Position numbers and translations under genes: made by a program. 64,000 nt of DNA from Cellulosimicrobium cellulans (GTDB lineage Bacteria > Actinomycetota > Actinomycetes > Actinomycetales > Cellulomonadaceae): positions 372,001 to 436,000 of the forward strand of contig NZ_JAMXST010000001.1 in the NCBI RefSeq assembly GCF_024124905.1, in the 5' to 3' direction. Position 1 is the stretch's first letter. Each line of letters opens with the position of its first letter. The notes beneath the pieces are model-generated. The model did not search any database and was not told the DNA's origin. It saw nothing but the letters and a program-made list of their open reading frames with translations. This document shows, one piece after another, positions 16,438-24,905 of this stretch.

Positions 16438-17951
16438 GCCGGGGCGAGAAGCTGCACACCGCTGTCCTCGTCACTCCCGCCTCGGAGCGGCGCCGGCTGC
16501 GCAAGCAGCGGCGGCAAGCCGCCGCCCGCCTCGTCGCCGAGCAGCGTCACGTCGAGAAGGAAGCGGCCCAGGCCAAGGCCGCCGCCGAACGGGCTGAACG
16601 CCGTGCCACGGTCTACCTGCCCGCCGCCGGCGAGCCCGGCCCGGCCGCGCTGAGGACACCGGGCCGCTTCCGGGTGGCCCGGCATCAGGACACCAGCGCC
16701 GTGCTCGCCGGGCAGTACCCGTTCCTGGCCGAAGCCGGGCTCGGAGCCGCGGGAATCTTCATCGGCCAAGACCTCTACAGCGGCTCCTCGTTCGTGTACG
16801 ACCCGTGGGAGTTGTACCGCAGGGGCATCATCACCGCGCCGAACCTGATCTTGGCGGGGATCGTCGGCTCCGGGAAATCGTCGCTCGCCAAGAGCCTCTA
16901 CACCCGCAGTCTGCCCTTCGGGTACCGCGTCTATGTCCCCGGCGACCCCAAAGGCGAGCACTCCGGCGTCGCCGAAGCAGTCGGCGGGAAAGCGATCATC
17001 CTCGGGCACGGGATGGGCAACAGGCTCAACCCCTTGGATGAGGGCTACCGGCCCGGCGGCCTGTCCGACCAGGAGTGGGCCACCACCCTCGCCGCGCGAC
17101 GCCGCGATCTGCTCGGAGCCTTGACGGAGACGGTGCTGGATCGGCGGTTGGCGCCGTTGGAGCACACCGCGATCGACACCGCCCTGGCCGGCGCGGTCCG
17201 CGACGCGGACGTGCCGATCCTGCCGATGGTGGTCGACCGGCTGCTGCGCCCCGACCCTGCCGACGACCCGGACGGCCGGCTCACCGAGGACGGCCGCCAG
17301 GTCGGCCACGCGCTGCGCCGCCTGGTGGCCGGGGACCTGGCCGGCCTGTTCGACGGGCCGAGCACCGTCAGGTTCGACCCGTCGCTGCCGATGGTCAGCC
17401 TCGATCTTTCGCGCGTCACCGAGAACAGCACGTTGATTTCGGTGCTGATGACCTGCTCGTCGGCATGGATGGAAGCCGCCCTGCTCGACCCCAACGGGGG
17501 CCGCAGATGGGTCGTCTACGACGAGGCATGGAGGCTCATGTCCCACCCGGCGCTCCTGCGCAGGATGGACGCCCACTGGCGTCTCGCCCGGCACTACGGG
17601 CTGGCCAATCTCTTGGTGTTCCACAAGCTCACCGACTTGGAGAACGTCGGCGATGCCGGATCGGCGAACCGGGCGCTGGCGAACAGCCTGCTGGCAAACG
17701 CGGAGACGAGGATCGTCTACCGGCAGGAGACCGATCAGCTCGGCCCCACCGCCGTCGCGCTCGGGCTGACCGGCACCGAACGCCGCCTGCTGCCCGGACT
17801 CGGCACCGGGCAAGGGCTCTGGCGGATCAAGGACCGGGCCTTCGTCGTGCAGCACCAACTCCACCCCGCCGAGCTCGCCGCGTTCGACACCACCGCCCGC
17901 ATGACCGGCATTCCCCGCAAGTTGAGGAATCCTGAAGTCGATTTGGCGTGA
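16434..17951 (+). CDS. VirB4-like conjugation ATPase
   Basis: 505 residues. Walker A is GIVGSGKSS at about 142-150 and Walker B is RWVVYDEAW near 355. Further VirB4/TraC features are YVPGDPKGEHSG and a C-terminal ARHYGLANLLVFHK helix. It is shorter than canonical VirB4 because the N-terminal domain seems to reside in the separate SCO6880-type gene. It would energise pilus/channel assembly at the membrane. The GTG at 16434 overlaps the previous stop (GTGA); upstream ATGs are out of context. Its 3' end overlaps the convergent acetyltransferase frame by 125 bp. Confidence 0.85.
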   Translation: MSRGEKLHTAVLVTPASERRRLRKQRRQAAARLVAEQRHVEKEAAQAKAAAERAERRATVYLPAAGEPGPAALRTPGRFRVARHQDTSAVLAGQYPFLAEAGLGAAGIFIGQDLYSGSSFVYDPWELYRRGIITAPNLILAGIVGSGKSSLAKSLYTRSLPFGYRVYVPGDPKGEHSGVAEAVGGKAIILGHGMGNRLNPLDEGYRPGGLSDQEWATTLAARRRDLLGALTETVLDRRLAPLEHTAIDTALAGAVRDADVPILPMVVDRLLRPDPADDPDGRLTEDGRQVGHALRRLVAGDLAGLFDGPSTVRFDPSLPMVSLDLSRVTENSTLISVLMTCSSAWMEAALLDPNGGRRWVVYDEAWRLMSHPALLRRMDAHWRLARHYGLANLLVFHKLTDLENVGDAGSANRALANSLLANAETRIVYRQETDQLGPTAVALGLTGTERRLLPGLGTGQGLWRIKDRAFVVQHQLHPAELAAFDTTARMTGIPRKLRNPEVDLA

Positions 17952-18606
17952 AGATGCGGGTTGAGAGGTCGCTGGAGCAGGTGTGAGTGTGCATGTTCAC
18001 GGAAGATGCAGCCTCAGCGTGGCTTCCTGCGGGATCAGCAGGGGTGCGGCGTTCGACGAGGATGGTGTCGCGCCAGCGGCCGGCGTGCGGCCCGTAGTCC
18101 ATGCGGGCGATGCGTTCTCGTCTGCCGACGGTGCGGAATCCGGCGCGCTCGTGGAGGCGCAGGCTTGCGGTGTTGTCGGGGAAGATTGAGGACTGGACCG
18201 TCCAGATGCCCGCGTGGTCGGCGACGGCAAGGAATGCGGCCAGGAGCCTGGAGCCGACGCCCTGTCCTGCAGCATCGGGGTGGATGTAGATCGAGTGTTC
18301 GACGACGCCCGCATAGGCGGTCCGCGTTGAGGTGGGGGCCGCGGCAACCCATCCGTTGACCCGATCTGCGGAGTCGAGGGCTACCAGGCTCAGCTCGGAG
18401 CGTTTGCAAGTGATGAACGCGGCCCAGTTCGCGGGCGGCACAGCTTCGAAGGTGGCGTGCCCGGTGGCGATCCCGGCTTGGTAGATGCTCGCGACCTCGG
18501 GCCAGTCGGACTCGACCATCGGCCGGAACCGGGAATCTGGCGTCAGGAGAGGAACGCCCGCGCGGCGCCGGCGAGCGTGTCGGTTGTGGGCTGGTAGTAG
18601 GCCCAC
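17827..18606 (-). CDS. arsN1: ArsN1-like GNAT N-acetyltransferase with unusual C-terminal read-through
   Basis: The core (RPMVESDWPEVASIYQAGIA through DYGPHAGRWRDTILVERR) matches the ArsN1/phosphinothricin-type acetyltransferases. The acetyl-CoA loop is AAGQGVGSRLL, and AGIWTVQSSIFPDNTASLRL is typical of the family, which acetylates arsinothricin or phosphinothricin. The core needs only ~170 residues, but the frame continues ~75 Cys/Arg-rich residues into the convergent virB4-like gene, so the native stop seems lost. The start is also odd: the only canonical codon covering strand 1 is the ATG at 18606, deep in arsR. A CTG at 18546 overlapping the arsR stop would give MTPDSRFRPM. Confidence 0.75.
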   Translation of the reverse strand: MGLLPAHNRHARRRRAGVPLLTPDSRFRPMVESDWPEVASIYQAGIATGHATFEAVPPANWAAFITCKRSELSLVALDSADRVNGWVAAAPTSTRTAYAGVVEHSIYIHPDAAGQGVGSRLLAAFLAVADHAGIWTVQSSIFPDNTASLRLHERAGFRTVGRRERIARMDYGPHAGRWRDTILVERRTPADPAGSHAEAASSVNMHTHTCSSDLSTRIFTPNRLQDSSTCGECRSCGRWCRTRRARRGGVGAARRRPGP

Positions 18607-18890
18607 TTACCGCGTTGCTCGCGGGTCACGAGACCGGCTTCGACGAGGAGTTTCATGTGGTGTGACACGGTCGGCTGCGACAGTCCGACGGGTTCGGTGA
18701 GGTCGCACACGCACATCTCGCCCTCGCTGCTGCCGACGATCATCGCCATGAGCTTGACCCGGGTGGGGTCGCCGAGCGCTTTGAACACCCGGGCGAGCTG
18801 CTGCGCGGTCGCGTCATCGAGCGGCTGCCCGGGGATGCAGCAGGTCGAGGCTTCGGGGGTGCTCTCGATGGTCGCGGGAAGGGCGTTCAT
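18543..18890 (-). CDS. arsR: ArsR-family arsenical-responsive repressor
   Basis: 115 residues from MNALPATIE; the longer frame to 19145 would run through the divergent promoter. The winged helix includes VGLSQPTVSHHMKLLVEAG, and Cys60/Cys62 (EMCVCDL) form the classic As(III) site on the recognition-helix side. Cys17/Cys18 (TCCIPG) could supply a third thiol ligand. It is divergent from the flavoprotein gene and very likely represses both directions through the operators at 18911-18964. The stop overlaps the possible CTG start of the acetyltransferase. Confidence 0.92.
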   Translation of the reverse strand: MNALPATIESTPEASTCCIPGQPLDDATAQQLARVFKALGDPTRVKLMAMIVGSSEGEMCVCDLTEPVGLSQPTVSHHMKLLVEAGLVTREQRGKWAYYQPTTDTLAGAARAFLS

Positions 18891-18910
18891 GGCTCCATTC
18901 TGCCCTACGC

Positions 18911-18964
18911 ATTGACATCTGTCGATACGTGAGGCAGGCTCGTTCACATTGAAGAACGTCAATG
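18911..18964. promoter_or_regulatory. Divergent ars operator/promoter region
   Basis: Two inverted repeats lie between arsR and the flavoprotein gene: ATTGACATCTGTCGAT (18911-18926, one mismatch in the arms) and CATTGA-N6-TCAATG (18947-18964, perfect). The ATTGA/TCAAT arms match the usual ArsR operator form. A TTGACA hexamer at 18912-18917 could serve as the -35 for the rightward genes. The second repeat resembles the site before trxB at 29166-29183. Confidence 0.75.
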
Positions 18965-18978
18965 CATGGAGGTTGGGT

Positions 18979-20298
18979 ATGGTTTCCGTCGTCGTTATCG
19001 GTGCGGGCCCGCAGGGGCTCGCAGCGGCCGCGCATCTACTGGAACGCGGATTGAACCCGCTCGTGCTGGAGGCCGGTGATGGTCCGGGGGCAGCTGTTGC
19101 GGAGTGGGGGCATGTGCGGCTGTTCTCGCCGTGGACGGAGCTCACCGATGCGGCATCTCGTCGCCTGCTGGAGCCGACGGGGTGGGTGGCGCCGGAGAAA
19201 GGCTATCCGACCGGGGCGCAGTGGATCGAGGGGTATCTCGCCCCGCTTGCGGACGCGCTGGGCGACCGGGTCCGGTATGGGGCTCGTGTGGTCGGAGCGG
19301 CGCGCAAGGGGCGGGATCTCGCGGTCGATGCCGGGCGAGCGGAGCAGCCGTTCGTCGTGCACGTCCGCCGCACGGATGGTGGGCAGGAGCGGATCGAGAC
19401 CGACGCGGTGATCGACGCGTCGGGCACCTGGTACACCCCGAATCCCGCGGGTGCTGACGGTCTCCCCGCGCTCGGCGAGGAGGCTGCAGTCGATGCGGGG
19501 CTGGTGGAGCATCGCATGCCCGCGATCGACGATGCCCTGGGCTTGGCCGGTCAGCATGTGGTGGTGGTCGGCAACGGTCATTCTGCTGCGACGACGATCG
19601 GGATACTGTCGCGGGTAGCGAAGCGGGTGCCGGGGACGCGGATCAGCTGGGTGCTGCGCCGCGGCACGGTCGGCAACACGTTCGGCGGCGGGAGCGGGGA
19701 CGAGCTGCCCGAGCGCGGTGCGCTGGGTCAGCGGGCGAAGAAGGCGGTCGAGGACGGGCTCGTGGATCTCGTCACCGGGTTCCGTACCGAAGAGGTGACG
19801 GTCGAGGACGGGCAGGCTGTGCTCCTCGCGGAGGACGGCCGCCGTTTGGAACCGGCATCGCGCGTGTTCGTCGCGACCGGGTTCCGGCCTGATCTGTCGT
19901 TCCTGTCCGAGATCCGGCTCGGTCTCGACATGCGGTTGCAGGCTCCGGTGAAGGTCGCTGTCGAGGTGGACCCGAACCTGCATTCGTGCGGCTCGGTCCG
20001 TGCCACGGGAGCTGCAGACCTCGCGCATCCGGAGCCGGGGTTCTACATCGTGGGGGCGAAGTCGTACGGGCGGGCGCCGACGTTCCTGGCTCTGACCGGG
20101 TTCGAGCAGGTCCGCAGCGTCGTCGCGGCGATCGCCGGCGACCGTGAGGCTGCCGCGCGCGTCGACCTCGTCCTGCCGGACACTGGGGTGTGTGGCGGGT
20201 CTGGCCTGTTCGACGCCCCGGACGATCAGGCGGCCTCGGGTTCGTGCTGCGCGCCTGGTCCGCAGCTGGTCCAGATCGGCGCGAGGGCGGACGGATGA
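18979..20298 (+). CDS. FAD/NAD(P)-binding oxidoreductase of the ars cluster with Cys-rich tail
   Basis: 439 residues. The FAD Rossmann motif GAGPQG is at residues 8-13 and a second dinucleotide motif (VVVVGNGHSAAT) lies near 190-201, as in class B flavin monooxygenases and related oxidoreductases. The C-terminus has TGVCGGSG and SGSCCAPGP, four cysteines that could bind arsenite or a metal. It is controlled by the ars divergent operator and coupled to the ArsO-like gene (ATGA). The substrate is unproven; an arsenical is inferred. The ATG at 18979 has GGAGG upstream, favouring it over an earlier ATG at 18949 inside the operator. Confidence 0.75.
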   Translation: MVSVVVIGAGPQGLAAAAHLLERGLNPLVLEAGDGPGAAVAEWGHVRLFSPWTELTDAASRRLLEPTGWVAPEKGYPTGAQWIEGYLAPLADALGDRVRYGARVVGAARKGRDLAVDAGRAEQPFVVHVRRTDGGQERIETDAVIDASGTWYTPNPAGADGLPALGEEAAVDAGLVEHRMPAIDDALGLAGQHVVVVGNGHSAATTIGILSRVAKRVPGTRISWVLRRGTVGNTFGGGSGDELPERGALGQRAKKAVEDGLVDLVTGFRTEEVTVEDGQAVLLAEDGRRLEPASRVFVATGFRPDLSFLSEIRLGLDMRLQAPVKVAVEVDPNLHSCGSVRATGAADLAHPEPGFYIVGAKSYGRAPTFLALTGFEQVRSVVAAIAGDREAAARVDLVLPDTGVCGGSGLFDAPDDQAASGSCCAPGPQLVQIGARADG

Positions 20299-21359
20299 GT
20301 CGGGGCCGCTTGCTGGTCGTCGGTGGCGGGCAGTCTGGCCTCGCTGCCGCCCGCACCGGACGCGACCGGGGCTGGGAGCCGGTCGTGCTGGAGGCCGGCC
20401 CGGAGCCGGTGGGGTCGTGGCCGTGCTACTACGACAGCCTGCGCCTGTTCTCCCCACGCCGGTTCAGTTCCTTCCCCGGGTACTCGTTCCCCGGCGACCC
20501 GGACGGCTACCCAGGGCGCGACGAGGTCGTCGAGTACCTGCGCGGATACGCCGACCAGCTCGGCGTCGAGGTCCGGACCAATGCCCGCGTCGTCGACGTC
20601 ACCGCCGACGGGCCGGCGTTCACGGTGGAGCTGGCTGACGGGAGCAGCCTGGTCGGCGACGCGCTCGTCGCTGCCTCCGGTTCGTTCGGCAATCCCCACG
20701 TGCCGGCGATCCCCGGCAGGGAGGCATTCGAGGGGCGGGTTCTGCATGTGGCCGACTACCGGTCGCCGGAGGAGTTCGCCGGGCAGCGGGTCGTGGTCGT
20801 CGGGGCGGGCAACTCCGCCGTGCAGGTGGCCCACGAGCTCGCCGAGCACGCGGAGACGTCGCTGGCGGTGCGGGACCGGGTCCGGTTCGCGCCGCAGATG
20901 ATCGCCGGACGCGACCTGCACTGGTGGCTGCGCCTCACGCGCGCCGACCTGCTCCCGCCATCGGTCCTCGAACGGCTCGTCACCGGCACCCCGGTGATTG
21001 GGACCGACACGTACAAGCGGGCGCTGGAGGCGGGCCGGCCCGACCAGCGGCCCATGTTCACCGCGTTGTCCCCGGACGGGGTCGTGTGGCCTGACGTCTC
21101 CCGGGAGCAGGTCGACGCCGTGATCTTCGCGACCGGCTACCGGCCGCACCTGACCTACCTGACCTCGCTCGGCGTCCTCGACGGGGCCGGCAGGCTCCGG
21201 CACGACCGCGGTGTCTCGACCGCGCTGCCGGGGCTGGGCTTCCTCGGTGTGGAGTTCCAGCGGTCGTTCTCCTCGAACACGCTGCGCGGGGTGCACCGCG
21301 ACGCCCAGCACGTCGTCGACGCCCTGACCAGGCTGCCGCGGGGTGCCGCCGTTGCCTGA
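20295..21359 (+). CDS. arsO: ArsO-like flavin-containing monooxygenase
   Basis: 354 residues. The FAD motif is GGGQSG near 9-14, the NADPH motif is VVVVGAGNSAVQVAHEL near 165-181, and an ATGYRP motif occurs near 290. The flavin-monooxygenase fingerprint, size and ars context agree with ArsO. The exact reaction is not established, but oxidation of an arsenical or thiol is likely. ATGA overlap with the preceding flavoprotein means the two are made together. Confidence 0.8.
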   Translation: MSRGRLLVVGGGQSGLAAARTGRDRGWEPVVLEAGPEPVGSWPCYYDSLRLFSPRRFSSFPGYSFPGDPDGYPGRDEVVEYLRGYADQLGVEVRTNARVVDVTADGPAFTVELADGSSLVGDALVAASGSFGNPHVPAIPGREAFEGRVLHVADYRSPEEFAGQRVVVVGAGNSAVQVAHELAEHAETSLAVRDRVRFAPQMIAGRDLHWWLRLTRADLLPPSVLERLVTGTPVIGTDTYKRALEAGRPDQRPMFTALSPDGVVWPDVSREQVDAVIFATGYRPHLTYLTSLGVLDGAGRLRHDRGVSTALPGLGFLGVEFQRSFSSNTLRGVHRDAQHVVDALTRLPRGAAVA

Positions 21360-22593
21360 GCCCGGACCCCGCCCGTCGCTCGGCGCGGTGCTGGCGGCCC
21401 TGTGCGTAACCGAGATCGTCTCCTGGGGGCTGCTCTACTACGCCTTCCCGGTGCTCGCGCCGCGGATCAGCGCCGACACCGGCTGGTCCACGGTGGCCGT
21501 CACCTCGGCGTTCTCGGCGGCACTGGTGGTCTCGGCGCTGGTCGGGGTGCCGATCGGCCGCGTCATCGACCGGCGCGGACCGCGGCTGGTCATGACGGTC
21601 GGGTCGGCCCTCGGGGTCCTGGCTCTCGTGGTGATCGGCACGGCATGGAGCCTGCCGGTCTTCGTCGCCGGCTGGGTGCTGGCCGGGGCCGCGATGGCCG
21701 GGGTGCTCTACCCGCCGGCGTTCGCCGCGATCACCGGCTGGTTCGACGCACGCCGCCTCGGGGCACTGGCCACCCTGACGCTCGTCGCGGGCCTGGCCAG
21801 CACGGTCTTCGCGCCGCTGACGGCGACCGCCGGCGAGCAGCTGGGCTGGCGGGCGACCTACCTGTGGGCGGCAGCCACCCTCGCCGTCGTCACAGTGCCG
21901 GCCCACTCGCTCCTGCTGCGACGCCCCTGGCCCGCGCGCGGGCATCGCGACGCGCCCGCCACCGACAGCGCCCATGCCGTCGCGGTCCTGCGCAGCGCGC
22001 GGTTCTGGCTGCTCACGGGCGGTTTGACCGCGGCGTCGCTGGCCATGTACACGGGCCTGCTGGCCCTGGTCCCGCTCATGCTCGAGCGCGGCCTCGACGC
22101 CCGGGCCGCAGCCTGGGTGCTCGGCCTCGGGGGCGTCGGCCAGGTCGCCGGACGCCTCGTCTACACCGGCCTGGCGCACCGGGCCTCGCTGACCGCGCGC
22201 ACCGCCGCCGTGTTCATCCTGGTGACTGCGAGCACGCTGGTCCTGGCCGTGGTGCCGGGCCCGGTGGGCCTGCTGATTGCGGCGTCGATGCTCGCCGGAG
22301 TCGGCCGCGGGATCGCCACGCTGCTGCAGGCGACCGCGATCACCGACCGCTGGGGAGAGCGCGCCTACGGCCACCTCTCCGGCGTCCTCGGCCTCCCGGT
22401 CCTGCTGGCCGCTGCCCTCGCCCCGTTCGCCGGGGCCGTCCTCGCCGAGGTGACCGGGAGCTACGCGAGGGCATTCGCTGTCCTGACCGCCCTGGCTGCA
22501 GTCGGGACGGCCCTGATGATCGCCAGCGCGTGGACGAGGGCCTGCGCGGAGCAGCCACTCCTCCCGCCGCGTGGCGTTCATAGTCGAAGTTGA
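21343..22593 (+). CDS. MFS transporter of the ars cluster
   Basis: 416 residues with 12 hydrophobic helices in two halves. The loop-2/3 signature GRVIDRRGPR is present and the N-terminal helix reads IVSWGLLYYAFPVLAPRIS, a pattern of YbfB/OFA-like MFS carriers. It overlaps the ArsO-like gene by 17 nt. Export of the flavoenzyme product or of an arsenical is inferred from context; specificity cannot be read. Confidence 0.75.
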   Translation: MPPLPEPGPRPSLGAVLAALCVTEIVSWGLLYYAFPVLAPRISADTGWSTVAVTSAFSAALVVSALVGVPIGRVIDRRGPRLVMTVGSALGVLALVVIGTAWSLPVFVAGWVLAGAAMAGVLYPPAFAAITGWFDARRLGALATLTLVAGLASTVFAPLTATAGEQLGWRATYLWAAATLAVVTVPAHSLLLRRPWPARGHRDAPATDSAHAVAVLRSARFWLLTGGLTAASLAMYTGLLALVPLMLERGLDARAAAWVLGLGGVGQVAGRLVYTGLAHRASLTARTAAVFILVTASTLVLAVVPGPVGLLIAASMLAGVGRGIATLLQATAITDRWGERAYGHLSGVLGLPVLLAAALAPFAGAVLAEVTGSYARAFAVLTALAAVGTALMIASAWTRACAEQPLLPPRGVHSRS

Positions 22594-22614
22594 GGTTATC
22601 GGAGCCGACAATAG

Positions 22615-22649
22615 GTCAGCGTTCACTGTATAGTTCAGTGTATGCTGAC
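22615..22649. promoter_or_regulatory. Concentric double palindrome overlapping the cmtR start
   Basis: GTCAGC (22615-22620) pairs with GCTGAC (22644-22649), and CACTG (22624-22628) pairs with CAGTG (22636-22640); both pairs share the centre at 22632. The middle is TATAGT, a good -10, so the expected transcript starts at or beside the ATG at 22642. A CmtR dimer bound here would cover the -10 and start codon. Confidence 0.8.
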
Positions 22650-23001
22650 TATTGCTTCGCGTCTTGACGTCATGAACCGGCTGGGCCGGGCCATGGCGGA
22701 TCCGACGCGCTCCCGGATCCTGATGACCCTGCTGGACGGCCCGAGCTACCCGGCCGTGCTCTCGCGCGAGCTGGAGCTGACGCGCTCGAACGTGTCGAAC
22801 CATCTGACCTGTCTGCGCGACTGCGGGATCGTGGTCGCCGAGCCCGAGGGGCGGCAGACGCGCTACGAGATCGCCGACCCGCACCTCGCGGCGGCGCTCA
22901 CGGCGCTGGTGGACGTGACGCTGGCCGTGGACGAGCACGCGCCGTGCGTGGATGCCGAGTGCACGGTGCCGGGCTGCTGCGGGACGGGAGCGGGCGCGTG
23001 A
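22642..23001 (+). CDS. cmtR: CmtR-type Cd(II)/Pb(II)-sensing ArsR/SmtB repressor
   Basis: 119 residues. Cys57 and Cys61 (HLTCLRDCG) and Cys102 (HAPCVD) match the three metal ligands of M. tuberculosis CmtR at the same residue numbers. The N-terminus (MLTIASRLDVMNRLGRAMAD) aligns with CmtR and supports the start at 22642, although the residue-4 cysteine of the M. tuberculosis protein is absent. A further Cys cluster (DAECTVPGCCG) ends the protein. It overlaps the P-type ATPase GTG and must regulate it. Confidence 0.92.
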   Translation: MLTIASRLDVMNRLGRAMADPTRSRILMTLLDGPSYPAVLSRELELTRSNVSNHLTCLRDCGIVVAEPEGRQTRYEIADPHLAAALTALVDVTLAVDEHAPCVDAECTVPGCCGTGAGA

Positions 23002-24905
23002 GCGCGGCGTGCGGCTGCGACGAGCCGGAGACCCGGGTCGGCGAGGAGGCCGAGGAGGAGCGGTCGTGGTGGCGTGACCGCGGGATCATGGTTCCGGTGT
23101 TCTCCGGCGTCGCCTTCGGCACGGGCCTGGTCCTGGAATGGACGGGTGCGGAGATCCCGGCGCTGGTGGCGTTCTGGATCGGCCTGCTGCTGGGTGCGTC
23201 GACGTTCACGCCCGGCGCGGTCCGCAAGCTGTTCACGGGCAAGCTGGGCATCGGGCTGCTGATGACGATCAGCGCGGTCGGCGCGGTGGTCCTCGGCTAC
23301 GTCGAGGAGGCCGCGGCGTTGGCGTTCCTGTACTCCATCGCCGAAGCGCTGGAGGACAAGGCCATGGATCGCGCCCGCGGCGGGCTGCGGGCGCTGCTCA
23401 AGCTGGTCCCGGAGACCGCGACCATCCGGCGGGATGGCGCGTCCGTGGAGGTCGCCGCGAAGGATCTGGCCGTTGGTCAGCTGATGCTCGTGCGTCCGGG
23501 TGAGCGGATCGCGACCGACGGGATCGTCCGCACGGGCCGGTCGAGCCTTGACACCTCGGCGATCACCGGGGAGTCGATCCCGGTGGAGGTCGAGCCCGGC
23601 GACGCGGTGTCGGCCGGGGCGATCAACACCGCCGGTGCCCTGGAGGTCGAGACGACCGCGGCGGGCACCGACAACTCGTTGACCACGATCGTGGAGCTGG
23701 TCGAGCAGGCGCAGGCCGAGAAGGGCGACCGCGCCCGCCTGGCCGACCGGATCGCCCGGCCGCTCGTGCCTGGCGTGCTGATCCTCGCCGCCCTCGTCGC
23801 GATCATCGGCTCGCTGCTCGGCGACCCGGAGCTGTGGATCACCCGCGCCCTCGTGGTGCTCGTCGCCGCGTCGCCGTGCGCGCTGGCGATCTCGGTCCCG
23901 CTGACCGTCGTCGCCGCGATCGGCTCGGCGAGCAGATTCGGCGTGATCATCAAGTCCGGCGCGGTCTTCGAGCGGTTCGGCGTGATCCGCCACGTCGCCG
24001 TCGACAAGACCGGCACCCTCACCCGCAACGAGCCCGCCGTCACCGCCGTGCTCACCACCGAGGGCGTGACCGAGGCGCAGGCGTTGGCGTGGGCTGCGTC
24101 GCTGGAGCAGCATAGCACCCACCCGCTGGCCGCCGCGATCACCGCCGCCGCCCCCGGAGCTCCCGCCGCCTTGGACGTGACCGAGCAGGCCGGGCACGGC
24201 ATCGAAGGCAGCATCGACGGGGCCAGGGTCACCGTCGGTAGCCCCCGCTGGCTGGACGCGGGGACGCTCAAGGACCAGGTCGCGGGCTTGGAGGAGCAGG
24301 GCATGACCGTCGTGATCGTGCACCGCGACGACGCCCCGGTCGCCGCGGTCGGTGTCCGCGACGAGCTGCGCCCCGAGGTCCCAGAGGTGGTCCGCACCCT
24401 CGCCGCCCAGGGCGTCGGGGTGACGATGCTCACCGGTGACAACGCCCGCACCGCCCGGGCGCTGGCCGCGCAGGCCGGGATCGAGGACGTGCGCGCCGAG
24501 CTGCGCCCGGAGGACAAGGCCACCGCGATCAGCAAACTGGGCGGGCACGGCTCGGTCGCGATGATCGGCGATGGCATCAACGACGCCCCCGCCTTGGCCG
24601 CCGCGGACATCGGCATCGCGATGGGCGCGACCGGCTCCGACGCCGCGATCGAGTCCGCCGACGTCGCCTTCACCGGCCACGACCTCCGGCTCCTCCCGCG
24701 GGCGTTCGACCACGCCCGTCGCGGCAGGCGCATCATCAACCAGAACATCATCCTGTCGCTGCTGATCATCACCGCCCTGCTCCCGCTGGCCCTGTTCGGC
24801 GTGCTGGGGCTGGCCGCGGTGGTGCTGGTGCACGAGATCGCCGAGGTCGTCGTCATCCTCAACGGGCTCCGCGCGGCTCGGACCCGAAAAGAGCGGATCG
24901 CATGA
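22998..24905 (+). CDS. Heavy-metal (Cd/Zn/Pb-type) P1B ATPase
   Basis: 635 residues. Transmembrane CPx motif SPCALA at 292-297, TGES at 190-193, phosphorylation site DKTGT at 336-340, and the GDGINDAPALAAADIGIAMG hinge are all intact. The N-terminus has no classical HMA domain; it starts with a short ACGC pair instead. Coupling to a CmtR-type sensor points to Cd(II)/Pb(II)/Zn(II) efflux across the inner membrane. It begins with GTG in a GTGA overlap and ends ATGA with the next gene. Confidence 0.92.
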   Translation: MSAACGCDEPETRVGEEAEEERSWWRDRGIMVPVFSGVAFGTGLVLEWTGAEIPALVAFWIGLLLGASTFTPGAVRKLFTGKLGIGLLMTISAVGAVVLGYVEEAAALAFLYSIAEALEDKAMDRARGGLRALLKLVPETATIRRDGASVEVAAKDLAVGQLMLVRPGERIATDGIVRTGRSSLDTSAITGESIPVEVEPGDAVSAGAINTAGALEVETTAAGTDNSLTTIVELVEQAQAEKGDRARLADRIARPLVPGVLILAALVAIIGSLLGDPELWITRALVVLVAASPCALAISVPLTVVAAIGSASRFGVIIKSGAVFERFGVIRHVAVDKTGTLTRNEPAVTAVLTTEGVTEAQALAWAASLEQHSTHPLAAAITAAAPGAPAALDVTEQAGHGIEGSIDGARVTVGSPRWLDAGTLKDQVAGLEEQGMTVVIVHRDDAPVAAVGVRDELRPEVPEVVRTLAAQGVGVTMLTGDNARTARALAAQAGIEDVRAELRPEDKATAISKLGGHGSVAMIGDGINDAPALAAADIGIAMGATGSDAAIESADVAFTGHDLRLLPRAFDHARRGRRIINQNIILSLLIITALLPLALFGVLGLAAVVLVHEIAEVVVILNGLRAARTRKERIA

